A stretch of 43,290 nt of DNA from assembly GCF_003574085.1 (NCBI RefSeq), contig NZ_QWKZ01000011.1:1-43290 (forward strand), given 5' to 3'. Of the stretch, positions 1-8,359 are shown in pieces. Within the stretch, counting starts at the first letter, position 1. Each line of letters starts with the position of its first letter. The notes beneath the pieces are model-generated. The model was not told the origin of the DNA. It saw only the letters and a program-made list of their open reading frames with translations, and ran no database searches. The DNA comes from Meiothermus luteus (GTDB lineage: Bacteria > Deinococcota > Deinococci > Deinococcales > Thermaceae). The position numbers and the translations under genes are program-made.

Positions 1-445
1 GGGCCGCCCCCACCAACCCCCCCAGGCTGAAAAAGGCGTGGAACCCAGACATGATGGGCCGGGCCAACCGCCGCTCGGCCTCCACGGCCTGGGCGTTCAT
101 GGAAACATCCATGGCTGCATTGGCAAAGCCAAAGGCGAAAAGGGCTAGGGCCAGCAGCCCTCCGCTGCCCGCCAGGGCCAGCAGGGGCAGGGCCAGGCAG
201 TTGGCCAGCGCCGAAGCGACCAGCACCGGCCGGCTCCCCAGGTGGGCGATAAGCCCTCCAGTAAGGGGCATGGCCAGCACCAGGCCCAAAGGCGCGCTGA
301 GCAGGATTAGGCCCAGCTCCCCAGTGCTGAGGCCTAGGTTTTGCTTGATAGCCGGGATGCGGGAAACCCAGGCCGCCACCAGCAGCCCACAGACAAAGAA
401 GACCAGGTAGATGGCCAACCGGGCCCGTAGGAGGTTCTGGTTCAT
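1..445 (-). CDS. MFS transporter, N-terminal part (cut by window start)
   Basis: The reading frame begins at the ATG at 445 and runs off the window without a stop, giving about 148 residues. The protein starts MNQNLLRARLAIYL and continues with several hydrophobic helices separated by short Gly/Pro-rich loops (for example GLIAHLGSRPVL, resembling the conserved loop between helices 2 and 3 of major facilitator transporters, and a helix ending FANAAMDVSMNAQAVE). The latter is typical of MFS proteins annotated as sugar or fucose-type permeases, but the substrate cannot be told. The ATG overlaps the stop of the upstream cupin gene (ATGA), so it is translationally coupled and is the third gene of a DUF2227-cupin-MFS operon. 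The 3' half lies outside the window. Confidence 0.8.
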   Translation of the reverse strand, partial: MNQNLLRARLAIYLVFFVCGLLVAAWVSRIPAIKQNLGLSTGELGLILLSAPLGLVLAMPLTGGLIAHLGSRPVLVASALANCLALPLLALAGSGGLLALALFAFGFANAAMDVSMNAQAVEAERRLARPIMSGFHAFFSLGGLVGAA

Positions 446-942
446 CGGGTCAGCCTTTCTATGAGCGTGCGGTGCTGAGGGAATCGCTTGACCAGGGCTT
501 GTCGTTCGGCCAGCTCAAAATCGGCGAAGTCAAAGCCGGGGGCCATGGTGCAGCCCACCAAGGCGAAGCCGTGGGGCTCCTCGAGGCTGGCCGCAAACCA
601 GTGGCCCGCCGGAACCACCGCCTGAAACCGCTGGCCGCGCGTGGGGTCGGGCCCCAAGGACAAAACCTGAAGCCCCCCAAGGGGCGAGATGAGCCACAGG
701 GTAAGGGGCGCCCCCAGGTAAAAGTGCCAGACTTCGTCGCTTTTTAGGCGATGAAAGGCCGAAAAGTCGGGGTGCGCCAGCAGGTAGTAAATCGCCGTGG
801 AAAAGGGCCGAGGCCCCCCATAGCGGGCGGGCAGAACAGCCCCGTTCAGCTCCTCAGCAGCCCGGTAGGTCTGGCGGTAGTAGCCCCCTTCGGGGTGAGG
901 GAGCAGCTCGAGCTTCTCTATCCAAAACGAGGCACTTTGCAT
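442..942 (-). CDS. Cupin, DUF985 family
   Basis: A 166-residue single-domain protein of the DUF985 (cupin_5) family. Recognition rests on the N-terminal HPEGGYYRQTYR segment, the FSTAIYYLL strand, the FHRLKSDEVWHFYLG strand with candidate metal-binding His/Glu, and the later GHWFAA and GCTMAPGFDFADFEL segments, all in the family's usual order and length. These proteins fold as a small beta-barrel. Their reaction is not established, so no function is assigned. The start is the ATG at 942, only 8 bases after the DUF2227 stop. Its own stop overlaps the start of the MFS gene, so the three genes form one transcript. Confidence 0.85.
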   Translation of the reverse strand: MQSASFWIEKLELLPHPEGGYYRQTYRAAEELNGAVLPARYGGPRPFSTAIYYLLAHPDFSAFHRLKSDEVWHFYLGAPLTLWLISPLGGLQVLSLGPDPTRGQRFQAVVPAGHWFAASLEEPHGFALVGCTMAPGFDFADFELAERQALVKRFPQHRTLIERLTR

Positions 943-950
943 GGTGGAGT

Positions 951-1466
951 TCAGCGGCGGCGCCTAGGCCGCCCCAACGGAATGGGGTCGGGCCAAATTC
1001 CATCGGCCAATAAGTGCAGCCACTGGGAGGTATAATACCCCATCACCAAAGCCCAAACGACCTCCTGTGGGGGGGCTCGGAGGCTTGCCCGCAGGTCAAA
1101 GCCCAGCCGCAGGTAGCCGGCCAAGGCTAAAGTAGCCCAGCCCAAGGCCAACCCCACCACCCCCAGGTAGAGCAGCCGGGTGAGGGGCCCCACAATCCAG
1201 GTGTGAGAAAGGCCGCGGTGGGAGAACATCCACCCATACGGCACCCAAAGCCAACCCAGCCAGCCCCATCGCCCCTTGGAACGCACCCGCCGCTCGGCCA
1301 GGTCCAGGTCAGGGGTAATAAGGAAGGTGCCCACCAGATAGCTCCCCACAAAGGCCACCGCCACCGGCTCTGGCAGGGCCAGCTCCTCCCGGTAGGCCCA
1401 GTAAGCGGCGGCGGCCAGGCCCAGCACGCTCAGGTTGATGGCCTCGTGAACCCGTCCCGACGGCAC
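951..1466 (-). CDS. DUF2227 putative metal-binding membrane protein
   Basis: A 171-residue protein with about four hydrophobic segments. It opens MPSGRVHEAIN, carries a TPDLDL acidic motif near residue 52, and has a SHRGLSHT histidine motif near residue 82, followed by more membrane helices and a final HLLADGIWPDP. This His/Asp pattern is that of the DUF2227 metal-binding membrane family, related to the YdjM/LexA-induced hydrolase fold. The biochemical role is unknown. The start is a GTG at 1466, supported by a -10-like TAGACT six bases upstream, which would give a leaderless mRNA. It is the first gene of the operon with the cupin and MFS genes. Confidence 0.75.
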   Translation of the reverse strand: MPSGRVHEAINLSVLGLAAAAYWAYREELALPEPVAVAFVGSYLVGTFLITPDLDLAERRVRSKGRWGWLGWLWVPYGWMFSHRGLSHTWIVGPLTRLLYLGVVGLALGWATLALAGYLRLGFDLRASLRAPPQEVVWALVMGYYTSQWLHLLADGIWPDPIPLGRPRRRR

Positions 1467-1478
1467 GGGGCTAGTCTA
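1467..1478 (-). promoter_or_regulatory. Leaderless-type -10 box of the DUF2227 operon
   Basis: On the minus strand TAGACT lies at 1478-1473 and is followed after six bases by the GTG at 1466, so transcription would begin at or next to the start codon. No convincing -35 hexamer is visible. This spacing is common in Deinococcus-Thermus. Confidence 0.4.
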
Positions 1479-1646
1479 AACACCCAGGCCTCCAAAACCG
1501 GGTGCAAGCGAACAATCCGCCTTTTGCATAAAAACAAGGGCTCTTTGGGAAAAATAACGAGCGAAAAGCCTGCCAAAACCCCGTCGTTACTGGTTAGAAG
1601 ACCCATCTCATCCAGGCCGCCAGCCCTTCTGTTAGACTTTATATCC

Positions 1647-2210
1647 GTGACCGCGGAGGCTCGGACTGCCCCCAAGCGCGAGGCGATCCTCGAGGCAACC
1701 ATCCGAGTCCTAAGAGACCGAGGGTTGTCGGGGCTAAAAATCGAGGAGGTGGCCAGGGAGGCCGAGGTCGGGAAGGGTACGGTCTACCTCTACTTCCGAG
1801 ATAAACAAGACCTGCTCAAGGCCTTGGTGGAGTACCACACCTTCTCCTATTACCGCAAGGTGGAGGGCGTGGTGAGCCAGGATACCTCCTTCCGCCAACG
1901 GCTGGCCGAGGTGGTACGGCTTCGGATCGCCTGGGTGGAGGAGTGGCGCGGGCTTTGGGCAGCGGTGGCGCGGGAGGCCCACCCAACCGACACCAGCGGG
2001 TGGCTCCGGGGCATGCACGAGCACTACCAGCATCTGCTGGAAAGGCTGGTGCGGGATGGTCAGGCCCGGGGCGAGGTGCGGCCTGACCTTGACGTGAGCC
2101 TTACCGCCGCCAGCATCGCCGCCCTGGCCTGCAGCCCGCAGCTCGAGTTTCCGCGGGAAACCTACCTCGAGCACCTGCTCGAGGTTCTTTTGAAAGGAGT
2201 GGCGTTGTGA
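1647..2210 (+). CDS. TetR family transcriptional regulator
   Basis: A 187-residue TetR-type repressor. The N-terminal helix-turn-helix domain is clear: KREAILEATIRVLRDRG, then GLKIEEVAREAEVGKGTVYLYF and KQDLLKALVEYH, at about residues 10-60. The remaining 120 residues are an all-helical ligand-binding domain with no recognisable ligand signature. I place the start at the GTG at 1647 because the longer open frame upstream has no TetR homology and runs antisense to the DUF2227 gene. A TAGACT element lies eight bases before this GTG, so the mRNA may be nearly leaderless. The stop overlaps the GTG of carD (GTGA), and the carD ribosome site AAAGGAG lies inside this gene's last codons, so the two are translationally coupled. 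Confidence 0.85.
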   Translation: MTAEARTAPKREAILEATIRVLRDRGLSGLKIEEVAREAEVGKGTVYLYFRDKQDLLKALVEYHTFSYYRKVEGVVSQDTSFRQRLAEVVRLRIAWVEEWRGLWAAVAREAHPTDTSGWLRGMHEHYQHLLERLVRDGQARGEVRPDLDVSLTAASIAALACSPQLEFPRETYLEHLLEVLLKGVAL

Positions 2211-2701
2211 GCGAGTACCGTCCAGGAGATAAGGTTGTTCTGCCGCCGTATGGGGTAGGCGTGGTGGCGGGGATAGCCCAACGTTCGGTGGCCGGCTCGG
2301 ACAAGTCCTACTATCAAGTTGACTTTCCCGGAACCCGTTCTAAGGCTTATGTACCGGTAGAGTCCCCCCAAAGCACCCGCCTGCGCCGGGCCTTGTCGCC
2401 GGACCAGGTAAGCGAGATTCTAGCCCTGCTGCGCGACGGCCGCCTACCGTTGCCCCGCCAGTGGGCCGCACGGCACCGCAAGACCACCGAAATTCTGGCC
2501 GAAGGCGACCCTTTCCGCATCGCCACCCTGGCTGGCCAGCTCCGGGCCTGGGAACTGGAAAAGGGCCTGCCCGATCTGGACCGCCAGGCCCTGCGAAGGG
2601 CTCTACACCTGCTGGCCGAGGAAATCTCCCAGGTGCTGGAGATAAGCCCTGAGGAAGCCCGAAAGATGTTTGAGGAGGCCGTAGGCGAGGGCCTCAACTA
2701 G
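2207..2701 (+). CDS. carD: CarD/CdnL-type RNA polymerase-binding regulator
   Basis: A 164-residue protein matching Thermus CarD in length and plan. The N-terminal Tudor-like RNA-polymerase-interaction domain (about residues 1-60) begins YRPGDKVVLPPYGVGVVAGI and ends YVPVES. The C-terminal all-helical DNA-binding domain (about 65-160) carries a Trp in PRQWAARHRKT and the final SPEEARKMFEEAV helix. CarD binds the RNAP beta subunit and stabilises the open promoter complex at many promoters, including rRNA promoters. The GTG start overlaps the TGA of the TetR gene. A strong hairpin follows the stop. Coupling of a global transcription factor to a TetR repressor is unusual enough to note. Confidence 0.92.
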   Translation: MSEYRPGDKVVLPPYGVGVVAGIAQRSVAGSDKSYYQVDFPGTRSKAYVPVESPQSTRLRRALSPDQVSEILALLRDGRLPLPRQWAARHRKTTEILAEGDPFRIATLAGQLRAWELEKGLPDLDRQALRRALHLLAEEISQVLEISPEEARKMFEEAVGEGLN

Positions 2702-2724
2702 GACGAACAGGACGAACCCACCCC

Positions 2725-2746
2725 AAGGAGCCCCTAGGGGCTCCTT
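2725..2746 (+). terminator. Perfect palindrome after carD, possible terminator
   Basis: AAGGAGCCCC is followed directly by its reverse complement GGGGCTCCTT, a perfect 22-bp palindrome starting 23 bases after the carD stop. It lacks a U-tract, so efficient intrinsic termination is uncertain. It lies just before the transglutaminase start. Confidence 0.5.
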
Positions 2747-2762
2747 GTGCTACTTTGGGGCT

Positions 2763-3587
2763 GTGCTCCTTTCGGTCTACCACCTGACCGAGTACAGCTA
2801 CCCTGAGGCGGCCAAAGACTCCTACAACGAGCTCTGGCTTTGCCCGGTAGACGACCACCGGCAGGGGCTCCTCGAGTTCTGCCTAAACATCACCCCGCCC
2901 GCCCGAACCCAAAGCCGCCTGGACTACTTCCAAAACCGGGTCTACCAGTTCCACATCCCCCAACCCCACCGGCAGCTAAGGGTGGAGATGCGGGCCCGGG
3001 TGGCCACATTCCCTTCCCCTCAACCCCCCGAGGTAGCGCTTCAGGCCCTCTACCCGCTAAAAGATCGGTTCTTTGAGTACCTGGCCCCCACCCCTCGTAT
3101 CCCCCTTCACCACCCCTGGCTCGAGCTTCTAGGCCTCCGACAGCCCCACCCTAAGGAAGGGCTGCACGCCTACTTGCTTGAGGTCACCCAGCACATCCAC
3201 CAAACCTTCACCTACGACCCCCAGGCCACCCAACTAGACACCCCGCTTCACCAAGCCGTACAGGGCCGGGCGGGGGTCTGCCAGGACTACGCCCAGGCCA
3301 TGCTGGCCGCACTGCGCAGCCTGGGCATCCCAGCCCGCTACGTCTCGGGTTACCTGGCCAACGGGGTGGGTGCGGAGGGCAGCCACGCCTGGGTGGAGGC
3401 CTTCTTGCCGGGGGCGGGCTGGCTCGGCTACGACCCCACCAACGGCAGCGTGGTCGGCGAAGCCTATGTGAAAAAAGCCCACGGACGCGACTACGACGAC
3501 TGCCCACCCCTGCGGGGCCAGCGCCGGGGCGGGGGGCTAGAGCAGCTCCGGGTCTTGGTCCGGGTAGAGCCCCTGGGGCAGCCCTAG
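2763..3587 (+). CDS. Transglutaminase-like cysteine protease family protein
   Basis: A 274-residue protein with the two-part plan of bacterial transglutaminase-like proteins. There is an N-terminal beta-rich domain (about 1-100, LLSVYHLTEYSYPEAAKDSYNE) and a C-terminal transglutaminase core. The core contains the catalytic cysteine in GRAGVCQDYAQ, then the ARYVSGYL strand, the histidine in GSHAWVEAF and the aspartate in GYDPTN, so the Cys-His-Asp triad is complete. The family includes peptidases and uncharacterised proteins often grouped with proteasome-like or peptide-ligase systems; the substrate is unknown. I chose the GTG at 2763 over the TTG at 2745 because family homology begins at LLSVYHL and the TTG lies in the terminator palindrome. 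Its stop overlaps that of ribokinase on the other strand. Confidence 0.82.
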   Translation: MLLSVYHLTEYSYPEAAKDSYNELWLCPVDDHRQGLLEFCLNITPPARTQSRLDYFQNRVYQFHIPQPHRQLRVEMRARVATFPSPQPPEVALQALYPLKDRFFEYLAPTPRIPLHHPWLELLGLRQPHPKEGLHAYLLEVTQHIHQTFTYDPQATQLDTPLHQAVQGRAGVCQDYAQAMLAALRSLGIPARYVSGYLANGVGAEGSHAWVEAFLPGAGWLGYDPTNGSVVGEAYVKKAHGRDYDDCPPLRGQRRGGGLEQLRVLVRVEPLGQP

Positions 3588-4531
3588 GAAAGCCGGGCCA
3601 CCCCCTCCAGCACCTCGGTTCGGCAGGGCAGGGCCGACTGTGCGCCCACCCGGGTAGTGGCCAGGGCGCCGGCCACCACCCCCCACCGCACCGCCTCAAC
3701 CAGGCTGTGCCCTTCATACAAGGCCGCCGCCAGGGCCCCTACGAAAGCATCACCGGCCCCAGTGTTGTCCACACTCTCCACCCTAAGGGCGGGCTGGTAG
3801 CCCGAGGCCGCCGGCTCAGCCCAGACCGCCCCTTGTTCGCCCAGGGTGATCACCACCCTGGCCACTTTCTGGCTCAGCTGTCGGGCCAGCTCGAGGGCCT
3901 TCTCGGGCGAGGCCGGCGCTACCCCGGTCAGGCTCAGCGCCTCGCTTTCGTTGACGACCAGGAGGTCCACCTGCTCCAAAAGCTTCTCAGGAAGCTTTTG
4001 CGCCGGCGCAGCGTTCAAAATGACCCGGGCACCGGCCGAGCGGCCCAGCTCTGCGGCCCGGCGCACGGTATCCAGGGGAATCTCGAGCTGCAGGACCACC
4101 ACCTTGGCCCCATCAAACTCCGCCGGGGTTAGGTTCTCAGGGCGCAGGCGATAGTTGGCCCCCGGGGAGACGATGATGGTGTTCTCCCCCTTCTCGTTTA
4201 CGGCAATAAAGGCCACGCCGGTTGGGGTGGGAATGGGCAGGACGGCGTGGACATTTATCTGCTCACGCTTGAGGCTGTTGCGCAGCCGCTGACCAAACTC
4301 ATCCTGCCCCACCCGGCCAACCATGCGCACAAGGGGTTGGGGAGGGGTCGCGCCGGCTTTGGCAGGCGCGGGCTTCCCAAGCGTCCGGGCTGCGGCCACA
4401 GCCTGATTGGCCCCCTTGCCCCCACAGTGGGTCTCGTAGTCCGAACCCAAGATGGTCTCCCCAGGACGGGGGTGCCGCCCAACCCGCACCACCAGGTCCA
4501 TGTTCAGGCTTCCCACCACCACCACGCTCAT
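3584..4531 (-). CDS. rbsK: Ribokinase, PfkB family
   Basis: A 315-residue PfkB-type sugar kinase that phosphorylates ribose to ribose 5-phosphate with ATP. Landmarks are the N-terminal GSLNMDLVVRV strand, the PfkB signature 1 region GETILGSDYETHCGGKGANQAVAAARTLG with the family's double Gly and Asn, and the signature 2 NTGAGDAFVGAL near residue 255 containing the catalytic aspartate and anion hole. The CGGKGANQA form is characteristic of ribokinases rather than fructokinases. A Pro/Ala-rich insertion (about residues 52-65) follows. TAAGCT lies seven bases before the ATG, suggesting a leaderless transcript. No ribose transporter is adjacent, so it may serve nucleoside or ribose salvage. The gene is convergent with the transglutaminase gene and shares the CTAG stop palindrome with it. 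Confidence 0.88.
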   Translation of the reverse strand: MSVVVVGSLNMDLVVRVGRHPRPGETILGSDYETHCGGKGANQAVAAARTLGKPAPAKAGATPPQPLVRMVGRVGQDEFGQRLRNSLKREQINVHAVLPIPTPTGVAFIAVNEKGENTIIVSPGANYRLRPENLTPAEFDGAKVVVLQLEIPLDTVRRAAELGRSAGARVILNAAPAQKLPEKLLEQVDLLVVNESEALSLTGVAPASPEKALELARQLSQKVARVVITLGEQGAVWAEPAASGYQPALRVESVDNTGAGDAFVGALAAALYEGHSLVEAVRWGVVAGALATTRVGAQSALPCRTEVLEGVARLS

Positions 4532-4541
4532 GGCCTATAGC

Positions 4542-4754
4542 TTACCCCGCCCCCAGCTCTATCTCCCCCGGTGGGGCTTGAAAACCTACCCACTTGTGGC
4601 TGCCGTCGCAAAAAGGCTTGGAGGCCGACTGGCCACAGCGGCACAGGGCCAGCTTGGCCCTCTCCAAACGCCTTTCCTCCCCGTTAAAGAGGTAACAGCT
4701 CCCCTCGGGCAGGTCTATCACCAACGACCCGTTCTCCCGCAAGCGGATTTTCAT
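4542..4754 (-). CDS. CDGSH-type iron-sulfur protein
   Basis: A small 70-residue protein with the CDGSH zinc-finger/iron-sulfur motif in the segment CRCGQSASKPFCDGSH. The three cysteines and the histidine would hold a 2Fe-2S cluster. The N-terminal half (KIRLRENGSLVIDLPEGS) is a beta-hairpin region common in bacterial versions. The family is linked to electron transfer or redox sensing, without a settled role. The ATG at 4754 is preferred over the in-frame TTG two codons upstream. It stands alone between rbsK (11 bases downstream on the same strand) and lysK. Confidence 0.85.
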   Translation of the reverse strand: MKIRLRENGSLVIDLPEGSCYLFNGEERRLERAKLALCRCGQSASKPFCDGSHKWVGFQAPPGEIELGAG

Positions 4755-4796
4755 ACCCAAAGCCTAAGCGCCCTCCCGGCAGGCCACAAGTACCCC

Positions 4797-5940
<1,144 letters not shown>

Positions 5941-5996
5941 AGGTAGCTAGGCCCAAGGGTCGCCTCAAGCGACCCATCGCCAAAGCGGAGGAAGCC

Positions 5997-6236
5997 ATGC
6001 CCCACGTGATCACCGAACCTTGCATCGGAACCAAGGACAAGTCCTGCGTAGAGGTCTGCCCGGTTGAGTGCATCTACGACGGCGGGGACCAGTTCTACAT
6101 CCACCCCGACGAGTGCATTGACTGCGGGGCCTGCGTCCCCGCCTGCCCGGTGTCCGCCATTTACCCCGAGGAGGACGTACCCGAGCAGTGGCGCGACTAC
6201 ATCGCCAAGAACCGTAAGCTTTCGGGCCTAGAGTAG
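5997..6236 (+). CDS. fdx: Seven-iron ferredoxin (3Fe-4S plus 4Fe-4S)
   Basis: A 79-residue ferredoxin. Cysteines lie at 9, 17, 21, 25, 40, 43, 46 and 50. The usual second cysteine of the first motif (residue 12) is a threonine, as expected where the first cluster is 3Fe-4S held by C9, C17 and C50. C21, C40, C43 and C46 would hold the 4Fe-4S cluster. The segments CPVECIYDGGDQFYIHPDEC and PEEDVPEQW closely resemble Azotobacter FdI and the Thermus ferredoxin. It is a soluble low-potential electron carrier for oxidoreductases. The start ATG at 5997 follows GGAGGAAGCC. It is monocistronic, between the divergent lysK and the convergent ilvE. Confidence 0.93.
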   Translation: MPHVITEPCIGTKDKSCVEVCPVECIYDGGDQFYIHPDECIDCGACVPACPVSAIYPEEDVPEQWRDYIAKNRKLSGLE

Positions 6237-6251
6237 CGGCAAGGGGCCATA

Positions 6252-6275
6252 GGCGGGGTCGCCGGTGGCCCCGCC
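6252..6275. terminator. Hairpin between convergent fdx and ilvE
   Basis: GGCGGGG pairs with CCCCGCC around a ten-base loop in the 50-base gap between two convergent genes. It is followed on the plus strand by ATTATCCTTTT, so it could end fdx transcription and perhaps ilvE from the other side. Confidence 0.6.
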
Positions 6276-6286
6276 CATTATCCTTT

Positions 6287-7243
6287 TCACACGTAGGTCA
6301 GCCATCCCTCGTAGCGGGGGTTTTTGCCCTGGACTACCTCCATGTAGGCGGCCCGCAGGCGCAGGGTGTGGGGTCCGGCCTCGCCGGTGCCAATGGGGCG
6401 GTGGTCAAGGTAGGAGATCGGGGTAACCTCGGCAGCGGTGCCCACCATGAAGGCCTCATCGGCCATATAGAGCTGGTCGCGGGTAGCCCGCACCTCACGA
6501 ACCTCGTAGCCCAGGTCGCGGGCCAGGGTAATCACCGTGTCGCGGGTGATGCCCATTAGGTTGACCGAGTGCTCAATGGCGTAGAGCACCCCTCCACGGA
6601 AAAAGAAGATGTTCTCCCCCGACCCCTCGGCGATAAAACCTTCTTTGTCCAGCAGCAAAGCCTCATCGGCCCCGGCCTGATGCGCCTCCATGCGGGCCAG
6701 GGCGCTGTTGACGTAGTTGCCCCCCACCTTGGCCTTGCCGGGCATCACATTGGCAGGAAAGCGGGCCCAGGAAGATGTAATCAGCCGGGCCCCTTTGCGC
6801 ACCGCTTCGTCCCCCAGGTAGGTGCCCCATTCCCAGGCCGCCACCATCACCTCGGCAGGGTTGTTGGGCAGCGGGTTCACCCCCAGGGTGTGGGCCCCCA
6901 TCCAGGCCAGCGGGCGGATGTAGCAGCTTCTGTAGCCGTTGGCCCGGACTACCTCCAGAATGGCTTGATTGATGGCCTCAGGGCCAAAAGGCATCTCAAA
7001 CCTCATCACCCGGGCGCTGTGAAAGAAGCGCTCGGTGTGCTCCTGCAAGCGGAAAACAGCCGGACCCTTGGGGGTCTCGTAGGCCCGGAGCCCCTCAAAG
7101 ATGCTGGTGCCGTAGTGCAAGGCATGGGTCAGCACAGAGACCTTGGCCTCCTCCTGGGGCACCAGCCGCCCGTTGAACCAAATAAGCCCAGCTTTTATCT
7201 TGCTGTCGCCGCCTATGCTTTTGGGTCTGGCTTCGGTGGACAT
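6287..7243 (-). CDS. ilvE: Branched-chain amino acid aminotransferase
   Basis: A 318-residue fold-type IV PLP aminotransferase that interconverts valine, leucine and isoleucine with their keto acids. The N-terminal IWFNGRLVPQEEAKVSVLTHALHYG, the FEGLRAY motif, the PLP-lysine segment MPGKAKVGGNYVNS and the class IV signature from EGFIAEGSGENIFF to the GITRDTV cofactor-phosphate segment are all present. The GKAKVGGNY form is typical of IlvE rather than D-amino acid transaminase or aminodeoxychorismate lyase. The start is the ATG at 7243, preceded by GGAGG at a good distance; the longer open frame upstream (to 7267) lacks a ribosome site. It is transcribed after the DUF721 gene (52-base gap) and may be co-transcribed with it. 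Confidence 0.93.
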   Translation of the reverse strand: MSTEARPKSIGGDSKIKAGLIWFNGRLVPQEEAKVSVLTHALHYGTSIFEGLRAYETPKGPAVFRLQEHTERFFHSARVMRFEMPFGPEAINQAILEVVRANGYRSCYIRPLAWMGAHTLGVNPLPNNPAEVMVAAWEWGTYLGDEAVRKGARLITSSWARFPANVMPGKAKVGGNYVNSALARMEAHQAGADEALLLDKEGFIAEGSGENIFFFRGGVLYAIEHSVNLMGITRDTVITLARDLGYEVREVRATRDQLYMADEAFMVGTAAEVTPISYLDHRPIGTGEAGPHTLRLRAAYMEVVQGKNPRYEGWLTYV

Positions 7244-7295
7244 GGGTTCCTCCATGCAAGCGCCCAACAGGCTCAGCCGCGGGCGGTATGGCCCA

Positions 7296-8093
7296 TCATA
7301 TCTCCTTTAGCAAAGAGGCCACCCGCTCAGGCAGCAAGTGGCGGTAGGGTCGAACCTCCCGCTGGCCTGTACGAAGCTGCAGGTAGCGGCGCGCGGTGTC
7401 CTGCAAGATGGCGATAAGCTCGGGGTTCCGGACCACCTCGGGCAGGAGTTCTTGAAGCTGGGCCAGAAGCCTTTGCTGGGCCAGGTACCGCGCCGCCTCG
7501 AGCGGTTCCCCCTCGAGCCTGGGCCGAAGCGGAAAGCAGGCCAGCCGACCGGCCTCCCGCTGCACGTAGGGCTGGGCCAGCAGGCGCTGGCAGGCGGCGC
7601 AGGGCTGCTCTGGGCTGGCGGCCCCACATACCGGGCAAGGCGGGTGAGGGCTGGCTTTCTGCCTTTGCAGCACCGCTCGGCCTGTACGTAAAACAGCCTG
7701 GCGAAGCGCAGGGGGCACCCTCTCCGCCAGGGCTTGCAAACCCGCCTCCTCCGCAGGGGCGATGGACGGGGGGGGTGGGTTTTCAGCCTGCGTCTGTTTA
7801 AAAACAGCCCCCACCTGAAAACGCACCTCCCGCACCACCCCGGGCAACCTTTCTTGGTAGCGCCGGAGAAACTCTTCCCTTAGGTAGGCGAGCTGATGGG
7901 CCACCACCGAGTCCGGCACCCGCACGAACAGCACCCCGTCCTCCAGCCGCTCGGCCTGGCTCATCTCGCTCAGGATGGGCCCTACCACCTGGGGCCAGAG
8001 CAAAAGCGCCCGACCCCGCTGGAGGCCGGCCTGAAGGGGGCTTTGTTCCAGGATTTTGCGGATGATCTCAGCAGCCGTCCGGGCCTCCGACAT
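7296..8093 (-). CDS. DUF721/DciA-like protein with C-terminal zinc ribbon
   Basis: A 265-residue protein. Residues 1-100 form a DUF721 domain (IIRKILEQSPL, LLWPQVVGP, GVLFVRVPDSVVAHQLAYLREE), the family that includes DciA, which loads the replicative helicase DnaB in bacteria lacking DnaC/DnaI. After a Pro-rich linker (about 104-113) comes an extra region with two CxxC pairs, C153/C156 and C165/C168, in a CPVCGAASPEQPCAACQ context, a probable zinc ribbon, followed by about 95 helical residues. Ordinary DUF721 proteins are around 100-170 residues, so this is an extended form. The ATG at 8093 is where homology begins; the upstream open frame is not family-like. Whether it acts as DciA is inference. 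Confidence 0.72.
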   Translation of the reverse strand: MSEARTAAEIIRKILEQSPLQAGLQRGRALLLWPQVVGPILSEMSQAERLEDGVLFVRVPDSVVAHQLAYLREEFLRRYQERLPGVVREVRFQVGAVFKQTQAENPPPPSIAPAEEAGLQALAERVPPALRQAVLRTGRAVLQRQKASPHPPCPVCGAASPEQPCAACQRLLAQPYVQREAGRLACFPLRPRLEGEPLEAARYLAQQRLLAQLQELLPEVVRNPELIAILQDTARRYLQLRTGQREVRPYRHLLPERVASLLKEI

Positions 8094-8359
8094 GTCTATA
8101 GGGTAGACCCCAAAGGAAGGGCTGGCTAGAGGCCCCCCAAGCCTATAAGAAAGCCACCCGCATCGGCCTGAGGGTGCTTTCCAAGGCGGGGCATCCCGTG
8201 TTATGGTGCAATTACGAGCGAGGCCGAAAGAGGCTCTACTGGGCCTTTTTCGGGATGGGAAGGGTGGAGAAAACCCGACCCAGCACACCGGTGAGGCGTT
8301 CGCCCACCCGCGCGGCGCGACCATAAATCGCGATTTTTCCCACACAAGGAGGAAGCGTG

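Noticed and set aside
1203-1646. Upstream extension of the TetR reading frame
   Set aside because: The extra 148 codons are antisense to DUF2227 or non-coding, and the TetR fold begins only after the GTG at 1647.
8325-8336. AAATCGCGATTT palindrome before the binding-protein gene
   Set aside because: Short, just before the ribosome site; may be an operator but nothing links it to a regulator.
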